NCBI RefSeq assembly: GCF_002575655.3
Contig: NC_053036.3
Span: 648,789,387-648,853,386 of the forward strand
From: Aegilops tauschii subsp. strangulata
Taxonomy: Eukaryota; Streptophyta; Magnoliopsida; Poales; Poaceae
Direction: 5' to 3'
Length of the DNA: 64,000 nucleotides
The notes under the pieces: model-generated
What the model saw: only the letters and a program-made list of their open reading frames with translations
Databases searched by the model: none
What the model was told of the DNA's origin: nothing
Program-made: the position numbers and the translations under genes
Shown here: piece after piece, positions 21,700 to 33,754 of the stretch
How positions within the stretch are numbered: position 1 is the first letter of the stretch
Layout: each line of letters opens with the position of its first letter

Positions 21700-21890
21700 T
21701 CCAGTGCTTTCTGGGTTATATAAATAGGGCTCCAATCAGGCTTCCCTGGTTACCAACCTCATTCTTACTTAGTACTACTGCAATTGCAATTGAGCGCCTC
21801 ACAAGAACTACAGTCTGGTTCCCCTGCTGCTACCTCGTTCCCCAGCTGCTTAGTTGCATCTTTTTCTTCATCTTCTCCACGGTTTGGTGA
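21700..21890 (+). promoter_or_regulatory. candidate distal promoter and leader exon upstream of the NAC gene
   Basis: A strong TATA box, tatataaatag (21717-21727), is followed at the right distance by pyrimidine-rich leader sequence and then a good splice donor, tttg|gtgagt (donor at 21887). A matching acceptor could be gcttgctaccag (to 23172), 13 bp before the NAC start codon. This would give the NAC gene a 5' UTR intron of about 1.3 kb. It could instead be a separate noncoding transcript. Inference only. Confidence 0.35.
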
Positions 21891-22845
21891 GTCCCCACAC
21901 TATGACTAATATGGTTCTATTTGTATATACTCCTATGTACTTTGCATGTCAATTATTTTGTTTGGTCGAGGACAGCCAGCGAGTTCTGTACACAACGGTA
22001 GCTATTCATGAGTCATGGCCAACCGATGAGCCCGGCTACTTTTAGTGCAGTGTGGTGTGGTACCACCAGCTAGCTAGTACGTACATCCATGTATAGCTAG
22101 CATATGCTACTATACCGGTAGAGAAGGGGACAATATGCACTTGCATGCTAAAGTGACCACACCATATTCCTGCTGCTACTCCTCATAGACTCATACTGGT
22201 ACGTACTCCGCGTTGAGTTTGAATTGAGGTTGAAATTCGTCTCTGCAACCATAGTCCTGCTCAATGGATCGACGTACCTCCGAAACCATATTCCTCGGCT
22301 GGTACTCATAGTACATCGATGCAGTCGAGCTGAGCCTGAAAAAATTCGTCTCTGCGAGGCCTGCACGTACACACCTGTAGTTCAGTCCTCTAGTCCACCA
22401 CAAAATTGACCAGAGACCCAATCTTGTCTCTCTAACCGTAGTCCAGGTACATGTCCAGTACCAGTAGGCCGGCGCAGAAAAATGATGGAAACTACACGGA
22501 GAGAGGTGGTGGTGGATGTGTGGAGGGGAGACTAATCCTGAAGTGCACTCAAAGAAACATGCTGGCTTTGCATTCATGCCCCTAAAACCTTCACTCTCAC
22601 AGCTCCTATAGGCAGCATCCACTGCAGGTCCTTTTCGTTCCTCTTTTCTCTTCTATCTTCTTCCATTCCCAACCTAGATTACACTACGCGCATAAATCCA
22701 TGCCATCAAGTGCTTGCAATCAGCCTAGATTACAATTGAACTCTGTCCTCAGAAAATGGACCCAGGACATGATTGCAGTGCACTAATAGTAGATAGAGAG
22801 ACAGATTTGGTGTGGGCTATATAGCCATCTAGAGCTAGACTACAA

Positions 22846-22854
22846 TATAAATAG
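22846..22854 (+). promoter_or_regulatory. TATA box proximal to the NAC gene
   Basis: TATAAATAG sits 340 bp upstream of the first ATG, in a context without long ORFs. A transcript start near 22880 would give a 5' UTR of about 300 nt. It is the simplest promoter for the gene at 23186. Which of this and the TATA at 21719 is used cannot be told from sequence. Confidence 0.5.
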
Positions 22855-23185
22855 CAGTTCATAGGAGCGTGCGCGTCCGTGTGCTCTGCTCTGCTTGATG
22901 TCAAGCGTCTGTGGTCACCTCTCATTCCAGTGAGTGCAGCAGCCATGATGCTTTTCTATATCTCTAGCTATCTATAAAGATCTTCTTCACCTTCTTTGGT
23001 CCACACGCATACAACATAGATGCACGATCCATCGATCGGTGAACAAGCTAGCACCATTTTTGCCCCTCTCTGAAGAACAACTGTGGCCTCCACACATGCA
23101 TCTACTAGTAGTAAGTTGAAAAGGTTGTGCGCATGATTTCAGTTTCGAAGACATCAAGCTAGCTTGCTACCAGGCAGGAAGGTAG

Positions 23186-24319
23186 ATGCTAGCAATGGAC
23201 CAGCACAACCATCAGGAGGAGTCGTGTGTCCCGCCGGGGTTCAGGTTCCACCCCACTGAGGAGGAGCTGGTGGGGTACTACCTCGCCAGGAAGGTGGCTG
23301 CCCAAAAGATCGACCTCGACATCATCCAGGAGGTTGATCTCTACCGGATCGAGCCATGGGACCTCCAAGGTACTACTCATCTGAATTTTCGCACTTCATT
23401 TTGTAATTTTTATTACTCCCTCTGTTCCAAAATACTTGTCGTGGTTTTAGTACACAGTGTTCTAGTGAGGTGGTGATTCAAGTTGAATATTAACGATAAT
23501 GGATGGTGCAGAGAGGTGCGGCGGCGGCAGGGGAGGACGGGGAGCGCGTCAGGTGGCGGCGGAGGACGAGCAGTCGTCGGAGTGGTACTTCTTTAGCTTC
23601 AAGGATCGCAAGTACCCCAGCGGCACGCGCACCAACCGCGCCACGGCGGCCGGGTTCTGGAAGGCCACCGGCAGGGACAAACCCGTGACATCGTCCAGCA
23701 GCCGAGGGGTCATCGGCATGAGGAAGACGCTGGTGTTCTACAGGGGCCGTGCACCCAACGGTAGGAAGACTGACTGGATCATCCACGAGTATCGCCTGCA
23801 GACCAGCGAGCACGCGCCCACCCAGGTACGCAATTCTCCACTTCTTCTTCCTCTGCTTCTTCTTGAGAATTTGGCGTTGATGATCAAGGTGGCATGCAGG
23901 AGGAAGGCTGGGTGGTGTGCCGGGCGTTCCAGAAGCCAACCCCGAACCAGAGGCCGTCGTACATCTTCCCGGCATACGCCGCCGCTCCGGGCCTCGGGGG
24001 CTACTACGAGGCGCGGCCATGGCTGCACGGCCAAGGCGGCGACCTCCATTACCTGCAAAGCGCCACATGCGCTGCCGGAGCCGGCGGCCTCGGCTTCCCC
24101 GGCCAGGGCATCCAGTACTCTGACGACCTGCTGGAGTCCAAGCAGAGTCTCTTCGGCAACATCCCGCAGCTCATCGAGAGCCCACCGACGACCACCGCCG
24201 TTGCTGGTGGCGGCGACGCGGGCTATGATGTCGTGCAGCAGGGACAGGCAGCGGCCGGCATCGACTGGAACTTCCTGGACAGCCTGCTATCCACGTCGCA
24301 GCTGCACCTACAGCAGTGA
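23186..24319 (+). CDS. NAC transcription factor, VND/NST/SMB class (VND7-like)
   Basis: Three exons: 23186-23369, 23512-23825 and 23900-24319 (305 aa; 302 from the second in-frame ATG at 23195). Introns of 142 and 74 bp have GT-AG ends and the two positions usual for NAC genes. All five NAC subdomains are present: A ([17 protein letters not shown]), B ([12 protein letters not shown]), C ([20 protein letters not shown], then FWKATGRDK), D ([20 protein letters not shown]) and E ([13 protein letters not shown]). The form of these blocks is that of the VNS class, nuclear activators of xylem-vessel and fibre secondary-wall genes. A Gly/Arg-rich insert of about 17 residues between B and C, and a C-terminal [14 protein letters not shown] motif, favour VND7. 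The frame is intact, so the gene is probably functional. VND4-6 membership is less likely. Confidence 0.9.
23412..23450. mobile_element. Stowaway MITE left-end fragment in NAC intron 1
   Basis: attactccctctgttccaaa followed by atacttgtcgtggttttag matches the left end of a common Triticeae Stowaway family. No right end is found in the 142-bp intron, so it is a fragment. Confidence 0.6.
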
Positions 24320-24458
24320 AGTAGAGTTAGCAGACATACCGAAGCAGCATCGATTTCATTGTATACATGATTTTCTAATAATTAGTACTATCATTGAGTA
24401 CAGATAGTAGATGATGTCCATGCGCATCTGTTGCACTGGACACTTGTACCTAGATAGA
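24320..24458 (+). other. NAC 3' UTR region
   Basis: AT-rich sequence after the stop with attttctaataattag (24370) as a possible polyadenylation context. The same catgattttctaata block recurs at 24591, so this flank has been locally duplicated. Confidence 0.4.
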
Positions 24459-24560
24459 CTACTCTGTTCCACTTACCGAGTCCATGTGTTTTACTGTAGG
24501 CCACTCTGTTCCACTTACTGAATATATGTGTTTCACTGTAGGCTACTCTGTTTCACTTAC
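24459..24560. repeat. 42-bp tandem repeat downstream of the NAC gene
   Basis: Units start at 24459, 24501 and 24543 (about 2.4 copies), each beginning ctactctgttccacttac or a close variant. A degenerate fourth start, ccactctgtttcactca, lies at 24612. The array may lie in or just beyond the 3' UTR. Confidence 0.8.
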
Positions 24561-24699
24561 TAATTTTCAGAGACAGTTGATTTATCGTCCGCATGATTTT
24601 CTAATAATAGTCCACTCTGTTTCACTCAATGAATTTCTTGAACAGCTCATCATCATCACTAAGTGTACGTATATGTGTTTCACACAATGAAGAACCTTT

Positions 24700-26212
24700 C
24701 ATTTGGCCATACGCGTGAGATAATTTTGATTGATCTGTGTGGACCGTTCACGAATGGTTAATTAAATGTGTGATGTGCCCACGGGGATTAGTTAACATCG
24801 TTCAAGCGCGATAGTGAGTTGATTAATTGAGTCTCCCTGTCAATCATCTCTTCTGATGTAATTAAATTTACGCGTCATGGGATTGTTTGAGTCACAATTA
24901 ACTTGAGACAGATGGATGGGTCTCCTACTCCCCATCGAGTACACATCGAGTTATCGATATAGTCAACAAACTAACAGGGACTTGCACTACCTAGATTAGT
25001 ACATATCTCGAGTACATACTGTTGCTTGTGGCTGTTGTATAATGCTGATCATTAAAATGTTCTTTTCTGAACGGGGTCAATCCGTTCGCGAATCCTTACG
25101 AGATCGATGGAATACCTACTAAACAGAAAGGAAGTGGGCCTGGTAATAACGAATTCCGCTTCATTAACTTAAAAAAAGTCGTATTTCTGAATTATGATAA
25201 AATACGGGAAATAAAACAAACGTGTAGGTATTCCTTTGAAACTTATTGATGGGAGTTTCTATCGTGTGGCAATGGTATTTCGAAAATAAGCCACTAATAA
25301 CAAATCCTCTTTTCATGTTGCAACATCACTAATTATCGTGCTATGTTGTGCGTAGGCCGTTGACATTATCGTCGTCGCCATCCCCATTACTACTTTGTGG
25401 GGCAATATTCACAAATATTTTTTTGAAGTGAATTGAGAGTAGCTATACTTGACATGGATGCTCACATTTTTTTTTTCATTTTATTCCATGCTATCGATAC
25501 TATTTATATAGTGGTACCCTGTGTGCATCAATTGCAAGGTATCTGTGGCAACTTCATCAATCTCAAAGTCTACCAACTCAATCTGTCGAAGGTGCTCATA
25601 GGGTTGGGTATGTCCGTATGTGTGCATGTGTTTTGTAAGCATCTACGTATGTACTATGTTTCTCAACCGAATGTATCTTGCCAAAATGAAATACATGCCA
25701 CACTGTTTGAAATTTATGTGGAGACATACATTTTTATTGCCTTCTTCCCCATAAGTATACATGCAATCATATCTACTGAAAAAAATATTCTTCATGTCTC
25801 GCAAAATTCTTATTGTGGTGTAAGACAAAAGATATTATAAAAACTCAAACTATTTCAAAAACACAACAAAGAAAAATATGACACACCACAGTTATCTGCC
25901 ACAATTTCTTGCTATTAGGTGCAACAATCTGCAAGTGCTTAAAGTTGTTCTTGTGCTATGTCATGCATGATAATAATTTGTGTGTGCAAATCACCAAATT
26001 GGAGTATAATGTTTACCATGGACATCAAAACACTTCATTATACTATGTTTATCATGGACCATTTTGAAAGTGATACATTGAGAAAATGTAAATGTAAATG
26101 GAACATGTTATTAAAAAAATTGCATAAGAGATTGCGCATTTTGATAGCCGTAGAAACTTATCGCTTTCTTTAATTGCACTTACATTTGGAAACAGTTGGA
26201 TATGCTTAAGGA
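24700..26212. other. AT-rich intergenic DNA, no gene seen
   Basis: The ORFs here (for example 135 codons at 25433) have no recognisable domain and read as AT-rich noncoding sequence. No transposon ends were identified. Confidence 0.35.
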
Positions 26213-26377
26213 TAACACTAGTCTGTAGAGTGACTACCTCTCGTCACCCTCTGTGCAACGCCTTGTAAACGTACCACATATATAAATATATTCGGGTGGG
26301 GACCCCCCCCCCCCCTCCACTCCGGGGTCCATTTAAAGACATTCTAGGTTTTTGGGTCCTAGGTTGTTTTTCGATGG
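26213..26377. repeat. 165-bp direct repeat, left copy
   Basis: Begins taacactagtctgtagagtg and ends ttgtttttcgatgg. It is identical to 34510-34669 except for the length of a C-run (26303-26316). Together the two copies bracket 8.1 kb of truncated gypsy element. It contains an imperfect palindrome around the C-run (gggtggggacc ... ggggtcc). Confidence 0.9.
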
Positions 26378-28112
26378 CAAGAACAAAAGCATAGCATGTA
26401 TGGATCAACTACAATAAGCTTGGCAAGATTGCATATCATGATAAGAATCTGCCAGAAATATTTTATAGCAAAAGTAGAGCAAGATTGTGTCATGCTATGG
26501 CACTCCATAATTGCAAGCAATTTCAGTAATGGATCAATTACAACAATAGCTACAAAACATACTTACTGAGAATCTCCAAAATATGCATGGATCTCTCTGT
26601 AGCATCAAGTTTACATGGCAACAAAATAACAGCAGACAAGGACTTAGAGAAATCACTAAGTCCCTGAAATCAGAAATATTACGGGGCCTACTTTGCATGC
26701 TTGTGCTAGTCACCACAGAGATCACAAAAATATATGGCATAAACCCTTGGAAAGATGGCATGGCATACTTCAAAACACATGTAGAGCTCAAGCCCATAAG
26801 ATGTACAGATTAAAAGATACAAAAATGACAAATCTCCAAGTTCTGCTAAGAACCAGAGAATAACAGCAACTAGCCCTCTTCCAACAGAGATTTGGGCATC
26901 AAGATGACCTGTAATGAACATTGTGCAATTGAACAAAATGTAGAGCATCACGAGGCGAACAATTTGACATATTACACGCGCGAATCGGCACTACATGCAA
27001 GAAGTGGTGCGATGATGAACAAAGGCATATTGCTGTAAAAATTCCAGACTTGGAAATATTTGGGGGGGCGGGGGGGGGGGTACGAGAAAGTCAACGCCGG
27101 AGCGTATGGATCTGGATCGACCTCGGGCTCGAGCTGCCGACGGCGGCGGCGATGGGGGTCGACGACGGCGAGGTAGGGGACGGCGGGGCCCAGCGCCGGC
27201 GGGATCCGGGCGAGGGCGGCGGGCTCCGCTCGGGCAGGGACGCGGCACGGGCGGCGGGACCCCCGAGGCGCGGCGGCTGCAGTGGCGAGCTCGCTGGAGC
27301 GCGGTTTGCCGGCGCGGCGGCGGAACGCCGGCGGGTCGCGCGGGGAAGGAGGCGGCGGGATCCTCGAGGCAGGCGCGGTGGGCGGCGGCGGCGTGGGCCG
27401 GGAGGGCCGCGGGTGGGCCGACGGGCCTCGACGGCGGCGACGAACGGCGACGTGCCACGTGGCGGCGGTGGCGCGGGCGGACACGTCCGGCTCCGCCCGG
27501 ACGTGTCCGGCGGCGGAGAGGGACGAGGGTTAGGGTTGGACTGCGATTGTATTTCGGGATGACCACATATTTATAGGTAGAAGGAGCTAGGAGGCTCCAA
27601 ATGAGGTGCGGTTTTTGCCCACGCGATCGTGATCGAACGACCTAGAGCATGGAAGAGAGTTTGGTGGGTTTTGGGCTGGTTTTTGAGGGGGGGTTTTGCT
27701 GGACACTCAAATGGACTTTGCGGATGCCCGGTTAACCGTTGGAGTACCAAACGACCTCCAAATGGAACGAAACTTGACCGGTAGTCTCCGGGTGGTATAA
27801 TAAAGCCACTTGACAAGCCTCGGTCCATTCCGAGAAAGTTTGACACACGCACACGAAAGAAAACAAGAGGGGTGCACCGGAGGAGATAGGAGCGCCAGAT
27901 TGGAAAACGGACAACGGGGAAAATGCTCGGATGCATGAGACGAACACGTATGCGAACGCAATGCACATGATGACATGATATGAAATGCATGACATGAACA
28001 AAATGCATAAACGAAAAACAAAACCCGACAACGGAGGGAAAATCATAACACATAGCCGGAAATGGCAAGAGTCGGAGTTACAAATATGGCAAGTTACATC
28101 CGGGGTGTTACA
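26378..28112 (-). mobile_element. 3' LTR (U3-side part) of the gypsy element
   Basis: The minus-strand start TGTAACACCCCGG lies 37 bp beyond the pol stop codon. The LTR includes a very GC-rich block (27060-27560) containing long compositional ORFs on both strands that are not genes, and a G-run (27061-27079). It lacks its distal end, being cut at 26378 by the direct repeat. Confidence 0.6.
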
Positions 28113-28148
28113 ACACTCCACCACTACGAGAGGATCTCGTCCCGAGAT

Positions 28149-31100
28149 CTAGGACTGAAAGAACTCCGGATATTCGGAACGGAGGTGGTCCTCGCGTTCC
28201 CAGGTGGCTTCCCGGTCGGAATGGTGCGACCACTTCACTTTCAGGAATTTGATTGACTTGTTGCGAGTCTTGCGCTCAGTTTCTTCAAGAATAGCAACGG
28301 GGTGCTCATGATAAGACAAATCTTCTTGGAGGTCAATCTCTTCGAAGTTGATAGTGCGCTTAGGCGTCTTGAAGCACTTGCGGAGCTGTGACACGTGGAA
28401 CACATCGTGCACGTTCGCGAAGTTGGAAGGAAGCTCAAGTTGATAGGCGAGGTCGCCTCTTTTACCAATGATCTTGAAAGGACTCACGTATCTAGGGGCA
28501 AGCTTCCCTTTGATACCGAAGCGACGAGTGCCTTTCATCGGAGAGACGCAGAGGTAGACATGGTCTCCGATCTCGAAAGCCAAATCACGATGCTTACTAT
28601 CATAGTAACTCTTCTGGCGCGATTGCGCGGCTTTGAGATTATCACGGATGACTTTACACATTTCTTCAGCTTCAGTGATTAAGTCATTGCCAAGAAGTTG
28701 GCGTTCACCAGTCTCTGACCAATTGAGAGGAGTACGGCACTTTCTGCCATAGAGAATCTCGAATGGGGCCTTGCCCGAACTCGCTTGGAAGCTGTTGTTG
28801 TAGGAGAATTCAGCATATGGGAGACAATCTTCCCATTTCATGCCAAAGGAAATGACACAAGCCCTGAGCATATCTTCAAGAATTAGATTGACTCGCTCGA
28901 CTTGGCCACTAGTTTGAGGATGGAAAGCTGTGCTGAAGCGAATGTTTGTGCCTATGGCCCTCTGGAAGGAGTCCCAGAACTTGGAGGTGAAGATGCTTCC
29001 ACGATCTGAAGAAATCAATTGTGGAATGCCGTGCAAGGACACAATTCTGGAGGTGTATAGCTCTGCCAGCTGAGCTGCTGTGATGGATTCTTTGATTGGA
29101 AGGAAATGAGCCACTTTAGAAAGCTTGTCAATGACAACGAAGATAGCATCATTTCCACGCTTGGACTTTGGAAAACCAGTCACGAAGTCCATTTCAATAT
29201 GATCAAACTTCCATTCTGGGATAGCAAGAGGTTGGAGGAGACCAGCTGGTCGTTTATGTTCTGCTTTCACTCTTCCGCAGACATCACATTCATTCACGAA
29301 TTGAGCGATCTCTTGCTTCATTCGAGTCCACCAATACGACTGCTTGAGGTCATGATACATCTTCGTACTTCCAGGATGAATGGACAGGAGAGAATTGTGT
29401 GCCTCGTTCATTATGACTTTCCTTGGATCACCTTTAGGAACCACAATCCGGTTCTCGAAGAATAAAGTGTCTCTGTCATCAATGCGATAGCACTTGTATT
29501 TGGAAAGACCCTTGTCGATACCACGTTTCACCTTCTTCACCATGGCATCAAGGAGTTGTGCCTCACGAATTTGATCTTCCAAAGTAGGAGAGACTATGAG
29601 GTTGGCAAGAAAGCCTTGAGGAACAACTTGGAGATTCAGCTTGCGGAAAGCTTCACAAAGATCCGGTTGGAACGGCTTGAGAATTAAGCTGTTGCAATAA
29701 GCCTTCCTGCTTAAAGCATCTGCAATGACATTGGCCTTGCCTGGAGTATATTCAATACTCGGATTGTACTCTTGAATCATTTCGACCCATCGAGTCTGCC
29801 TGAGGTTGAGGTTGGGTTGAGTGAAGATATACTTGAGACTCTTGTGATCGGTGAAAATGTCCACTTGTCTTCCCAACAAGAGATGTCTCCACGTTATTAA
29901 TGCATGGACAACTGCCGCCAACTCAAGATCGTGAGTGGGGTAGTTCTTCTCGTTGGGCTTCAACTGACGAGAGGTATAGGCCACAACTTTCTTCTCTTGC
30001 ATTAACACAGCACCGAGACCTTGGAGAGAAGCATCACAGAAAACTTCAAACGGCTTGGATTCATCAGGAGGAGTCAAGACAGGAGCTGTGACAAGTTTCT
30101 CTTTGAGAGTGTTGAAAGCAACGTCACACTCAGGAGACCAGACATACTTCACATGCTTCTGAAGGAGGTTGGAAAGAGGCTTTGCAATCTTGGAGAAATT
30201 CTCAATGAATCTTCGGCAATAGCTTGCAAGACCAAGAAAACTGCGGAGCTGCTTGACATTTTGAGGAGGTTCCCAATTCACAACTGCAGACACCTTCTCG
30301 GGGTTAACAGCGATGCCCTTGGCAGAGATGATGTGACCAAGGAAAAGAACTTCATCGAGCCAAAACTCACATTTGGAGAACTTCGCATAGAATTGATACT
30401 CTTTGAGCTTGTCGAGCACCAATCGGAAATGTTTGGCATGATCCTGCTTATTCTTGGAGAAGACCAAGATATCATCGAAGTACACCAGAACGAATTCATT
30501 GGTATAGGGGTTGAAGATGAAATTCATCATCCGAGAGAAAATTGGAGGAGCATTGACAAGGCCGAAAGACACGACAGTATATTCGTAAGAACCGAAGCTT
30601 GTTCTGAATGCTATCTTGGGAATATCTTCTTCACGAATGCGAATCTGATGATAACCCATACGAAGGTCAAGCTTCGAGAATACTTTAGCCCCTTTGAGTT
30701 GCTCAAATAGCTCGTTGATGTTGGGAAGTGGATACTTGTTCTTGATTGTCTTCTTGTTCAATGGACGGTAGTCGACACAAAGTCGGTCTGTGCCATCCTT
30801 CTTCTTGACAAAAAGAACACCACAACCCCATGGAGAAGAACTCGGTCTGATCAAACCCAGACGCTCTTGTTCATCGAGCTGTTTCTTCAATTCCTTCAGC
30901 TCGTGGGGTCCAAGCTTGTATGGACGCTTGCAAACGGGTTCAGTGCCAGGCTCTAGTTCGATAACGAACTCAACTGGCCGATGAGGAGGCATACCCGGAA
31001 GCTCTTCTGGAAAGACATCTTGATACTCACAAACGACTGGAATTTGAGAGATGGCATTCAATTCGCCCTTCTCATTGAGAGAAAAAAACCGAATGGTTTC

Positions 31101-32596
31101 ATCACGAGCGGCATAAATAATCACATCCTCAGACGAGCGTGTCAATTGAATTTCCCTGGCAGCACAATCAAGTTGAGCCTTGTGCTTAGAAAGCCAGTCC
31201 ATCCCGAGAATTAGATCAATATCCGAGTCACCAAGAACAATTGGAGAAGACTGAAATTTATAGTCGCCCATCTTGATGGTAACATTCGGAACCATGGAAC
31301 TTGCATTCATGCATTTTCCCGGAGAGACAACTGCTAACGGCCTTGGCAATCCTTGGAAATGCAATTCATGCTTGGATGCAAAAGGTCTTGATATGAAAGA
31401 AAGCGATGCACCAGTATCAAAAAGAACTTTTGCGGGAATATCATTAACAGGAAGATTACCCATTATCACATCAGTAGATTCCTCCGCTTGAGCTGAATTC
31501 ATCATGTTCACCTTTGCAAACTTTGGATTATGCTTGACCACTGCATTGCTGGAAGATCTGACAGGAGGAGGAGGAGGCAGGCGCCTTTGGTTGAAGCACT
31601 TGTTAGCATAGTGACCTTTCTGCTGACACTTGTTGCAAGTCACCTCTGAGAGTGGACGGTGATAAGGAGCATTGGACTTTGGAGCTTGATTCTGAGACTT
31701 GTTCTGATAGCCAGAGTTGGAAGAGTTGGAAGAACCATGGCCACCTTTGTTCTTCTGCTGGTAAGGCCGACGAAACGGAGGAGGAGGAGGCAACCAGAAC
31801 TTCTGTTGCTTAGCTGTCACAAGTGAGGAAGAAGAAGACTGAACTGCGTCTCTGACTCTCTTCTTAGAAGCCTCACACTTGAGCTGAGCAGCCTCTTGCT
31901 TCAGTGCCATATTGTAGAGTTGATCAAACTGAGTAGGCTCAACAAGAACGAGAGCTAACTGCAGATCCTCTTTAAGGCCACCTCTGAAGTGATAGACCAT
32001 GCTCTTCTCATCAGGAACGTCTTGTTTAGCGAAGCGAGCAAGTTTCTAAAACTGAATGTTGTATTGATACACAGACATGTTGCCTTGCTTGAGATTGCGG
32101 AACTCCTCACGCTTGCTCTCAACAACACTTTGTGGTGGTGCGCTTTGAAGTCCCGACAGAAGTCAGTCCAAGTGATCACACGACCTCCTCTGGAATCTTT
32201 GTATTGCTGAAACCAATCAGCAGCTTGGTCCTTTAGCTGGAAGGAAGCGAACTTGACATAATCCTCAGGCCTGACATTGCTACATTCAAAATGCTTGTTG
32301 ATGTCCACGAGCCAATCATCGGCATCCGTGGCCTCGGCACAGTAGCTGAAAGACTTGGGCTGATTTGCGAGAAACTGGTTGAGAGTGGCAAATTGAGGCT
32401 GATTGTTTCCTTGACCTTGATTGCCTTGATTGCCTTGCCCTTGAGTACGTTCTTGCAAGAGTTGCAGAATCATCTGAGCATTGGCGTTGGTGGCTGCCAT
32501 GATAGCTTGCCATGCCTCCGGAAGTGGAGGTGGTGGCGGAGGGTTCGCTTGACTCCCATCATTGCGATCCGGATTCTGACGCGTTGGCGGAGCCAT
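28149..32596 (-). pseudogene. gypsy gag-pol polyprotein with one frameshift and one stop
   Basis: Starts at MAPPTRQNPDRND (codon 32596-32594) with a Retrotrans_gag domain. The frame shifts near 32130-32145, and an in-frame TAG sits at 32046-32048; from there 1283 codons are open to 28149. Domains in order: CCHC zinc knuckle ([14 protein letters not shown]), aspartic protease (LFDTGAS), reverse transcriptase with [10 protein letters not shown] (the catalytic pair of Asp is present), RNase H ([16 protein letters not shown]), HHCC and integrase with the D, D and E residues ([20 protein letters not shown]), and a chromodomain-like C-terminus ([19 protein letters not shown]). The pol part looks recent and almost intact. 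The gag defects would block translation of the whole protein. Confidence 0.9.
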
Positions 32597-33754
32597 CCTG
32601 AAGAGGGTGACATCCGTTAGCATCTTGATAGACAAATAGATAAGTAGAATCAACGGATAGAAATTGCAACATATAGTCTTCACAATAAACATTCGAACGA
32701 AGATGAACGAATGAATTCCGTAGTAAATCATCACACTTCCATAAGTTGAGAAGCCACTCGAAAAAGATATGGAATCAACGTATGAATTCGAAGCAACTCG
32801 AATACCACAATACAAAATAAAACAAAGTATTGGCTTGGAGAATAAGCCGGAACACACATATGATCGAGATTTCGTCCGAAATTTTCGTGGTGGGGCCCAC
32901 ACGGGCTCAATCGTACAACACCATCATGTACAAGGCTGTGCACATGACATACGAAGCGTCCCCGAGTCGGCATAGCCATGGACTCTTTAAGACACTACGA
33001 GACCACTGTAAAATCAACCGTGGAAAGGCGGACCACTAGACGTCGAACCCCAATCTCATATCATGCGTCTGTCGGAAAGATATCCTAAGGCTACTTGAAT
33101 TCCCACTTATAAACTCCCGAAACTTTCTGGTTATGCAATCTGGTGTAGGGGATACAGGGGACACAAAATATATATCACCCAAACTAGCAATCCCTAGATC
33201 CAGCTGTATCCATCCGTCAACACATAACCAAGAAACCTTTGGAAATCGTTTACCTCAACCTCCGAAAAAACATCCGTTATACAAGTTATGGCAATACTCC
33301 CGAACTCCCGCCCCAGTACTGGGTGGCGTCGAGGTGATCTCACCAACAACTGCATAAAAGAGATTTCGATGTCGGCGAAACTCAGGTATTCCAGAACTGC
33401 AACGATAAAATTGTGACGACAACACCTCGGAGCTCAACTCCCCGGGACACTGCCACAACCCCTAAAGGTCAGGAGGCACCAAGAACAATGTTCTCGTCAC
33501 AAAACCATCGGAACGATTCCAAGATACGCGCGTGATCCTAAAAATGTTTTTAGTGAAATTTGAGGAGAGAATAGTCAAAACTTCTACATCAGGAGACCTC
33601 ACCAGAGCGACGAAGGGACTGAGGAGTAAAAAGAATCCTACTCTCCGATATATATAATCCTAAGACTCAAAACATTTTTGTTCTAGACTCGACAACGCCA
33701 GCGATTCGATCAAGCAGGGGGCTCCTAAGTCAGGGATGGCTCTGATTACCAACT
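32597..33754 (-). other. gypsy leader and primer-binding site
   Basis: Noncoding 5' leader of the element, between gag and the PBS. The PBS (complement of 33739-33754) reads TTGGTAATCAGAGCCA, close to the 3' end complement of initiator tRNA-Met with one extra base (TGGTA-A-TCAGAGC). Confidence 0.65.

Noticed and set aside
25070..25180. Possible plastid-derived insertion (ggggtcaatccgttcgcgaa)
   Set aside because: It has a vaguely plastid look, but I could not match it to a specific plastid gene, so no claim is made.
25433..25840. 135-codon ORF
   Set aside because: AT-rich intergenic sequence, no domain, no splice or promoter context, no paralogue in the window.
26972..27566. Overlapping ORFs of 156-191 codons on both strands
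   Set aside because: They fall in the GC-rich block of an LTR, are Arg/Gly/Pro/Ala-rich in all frames, and have no recognisable domain.
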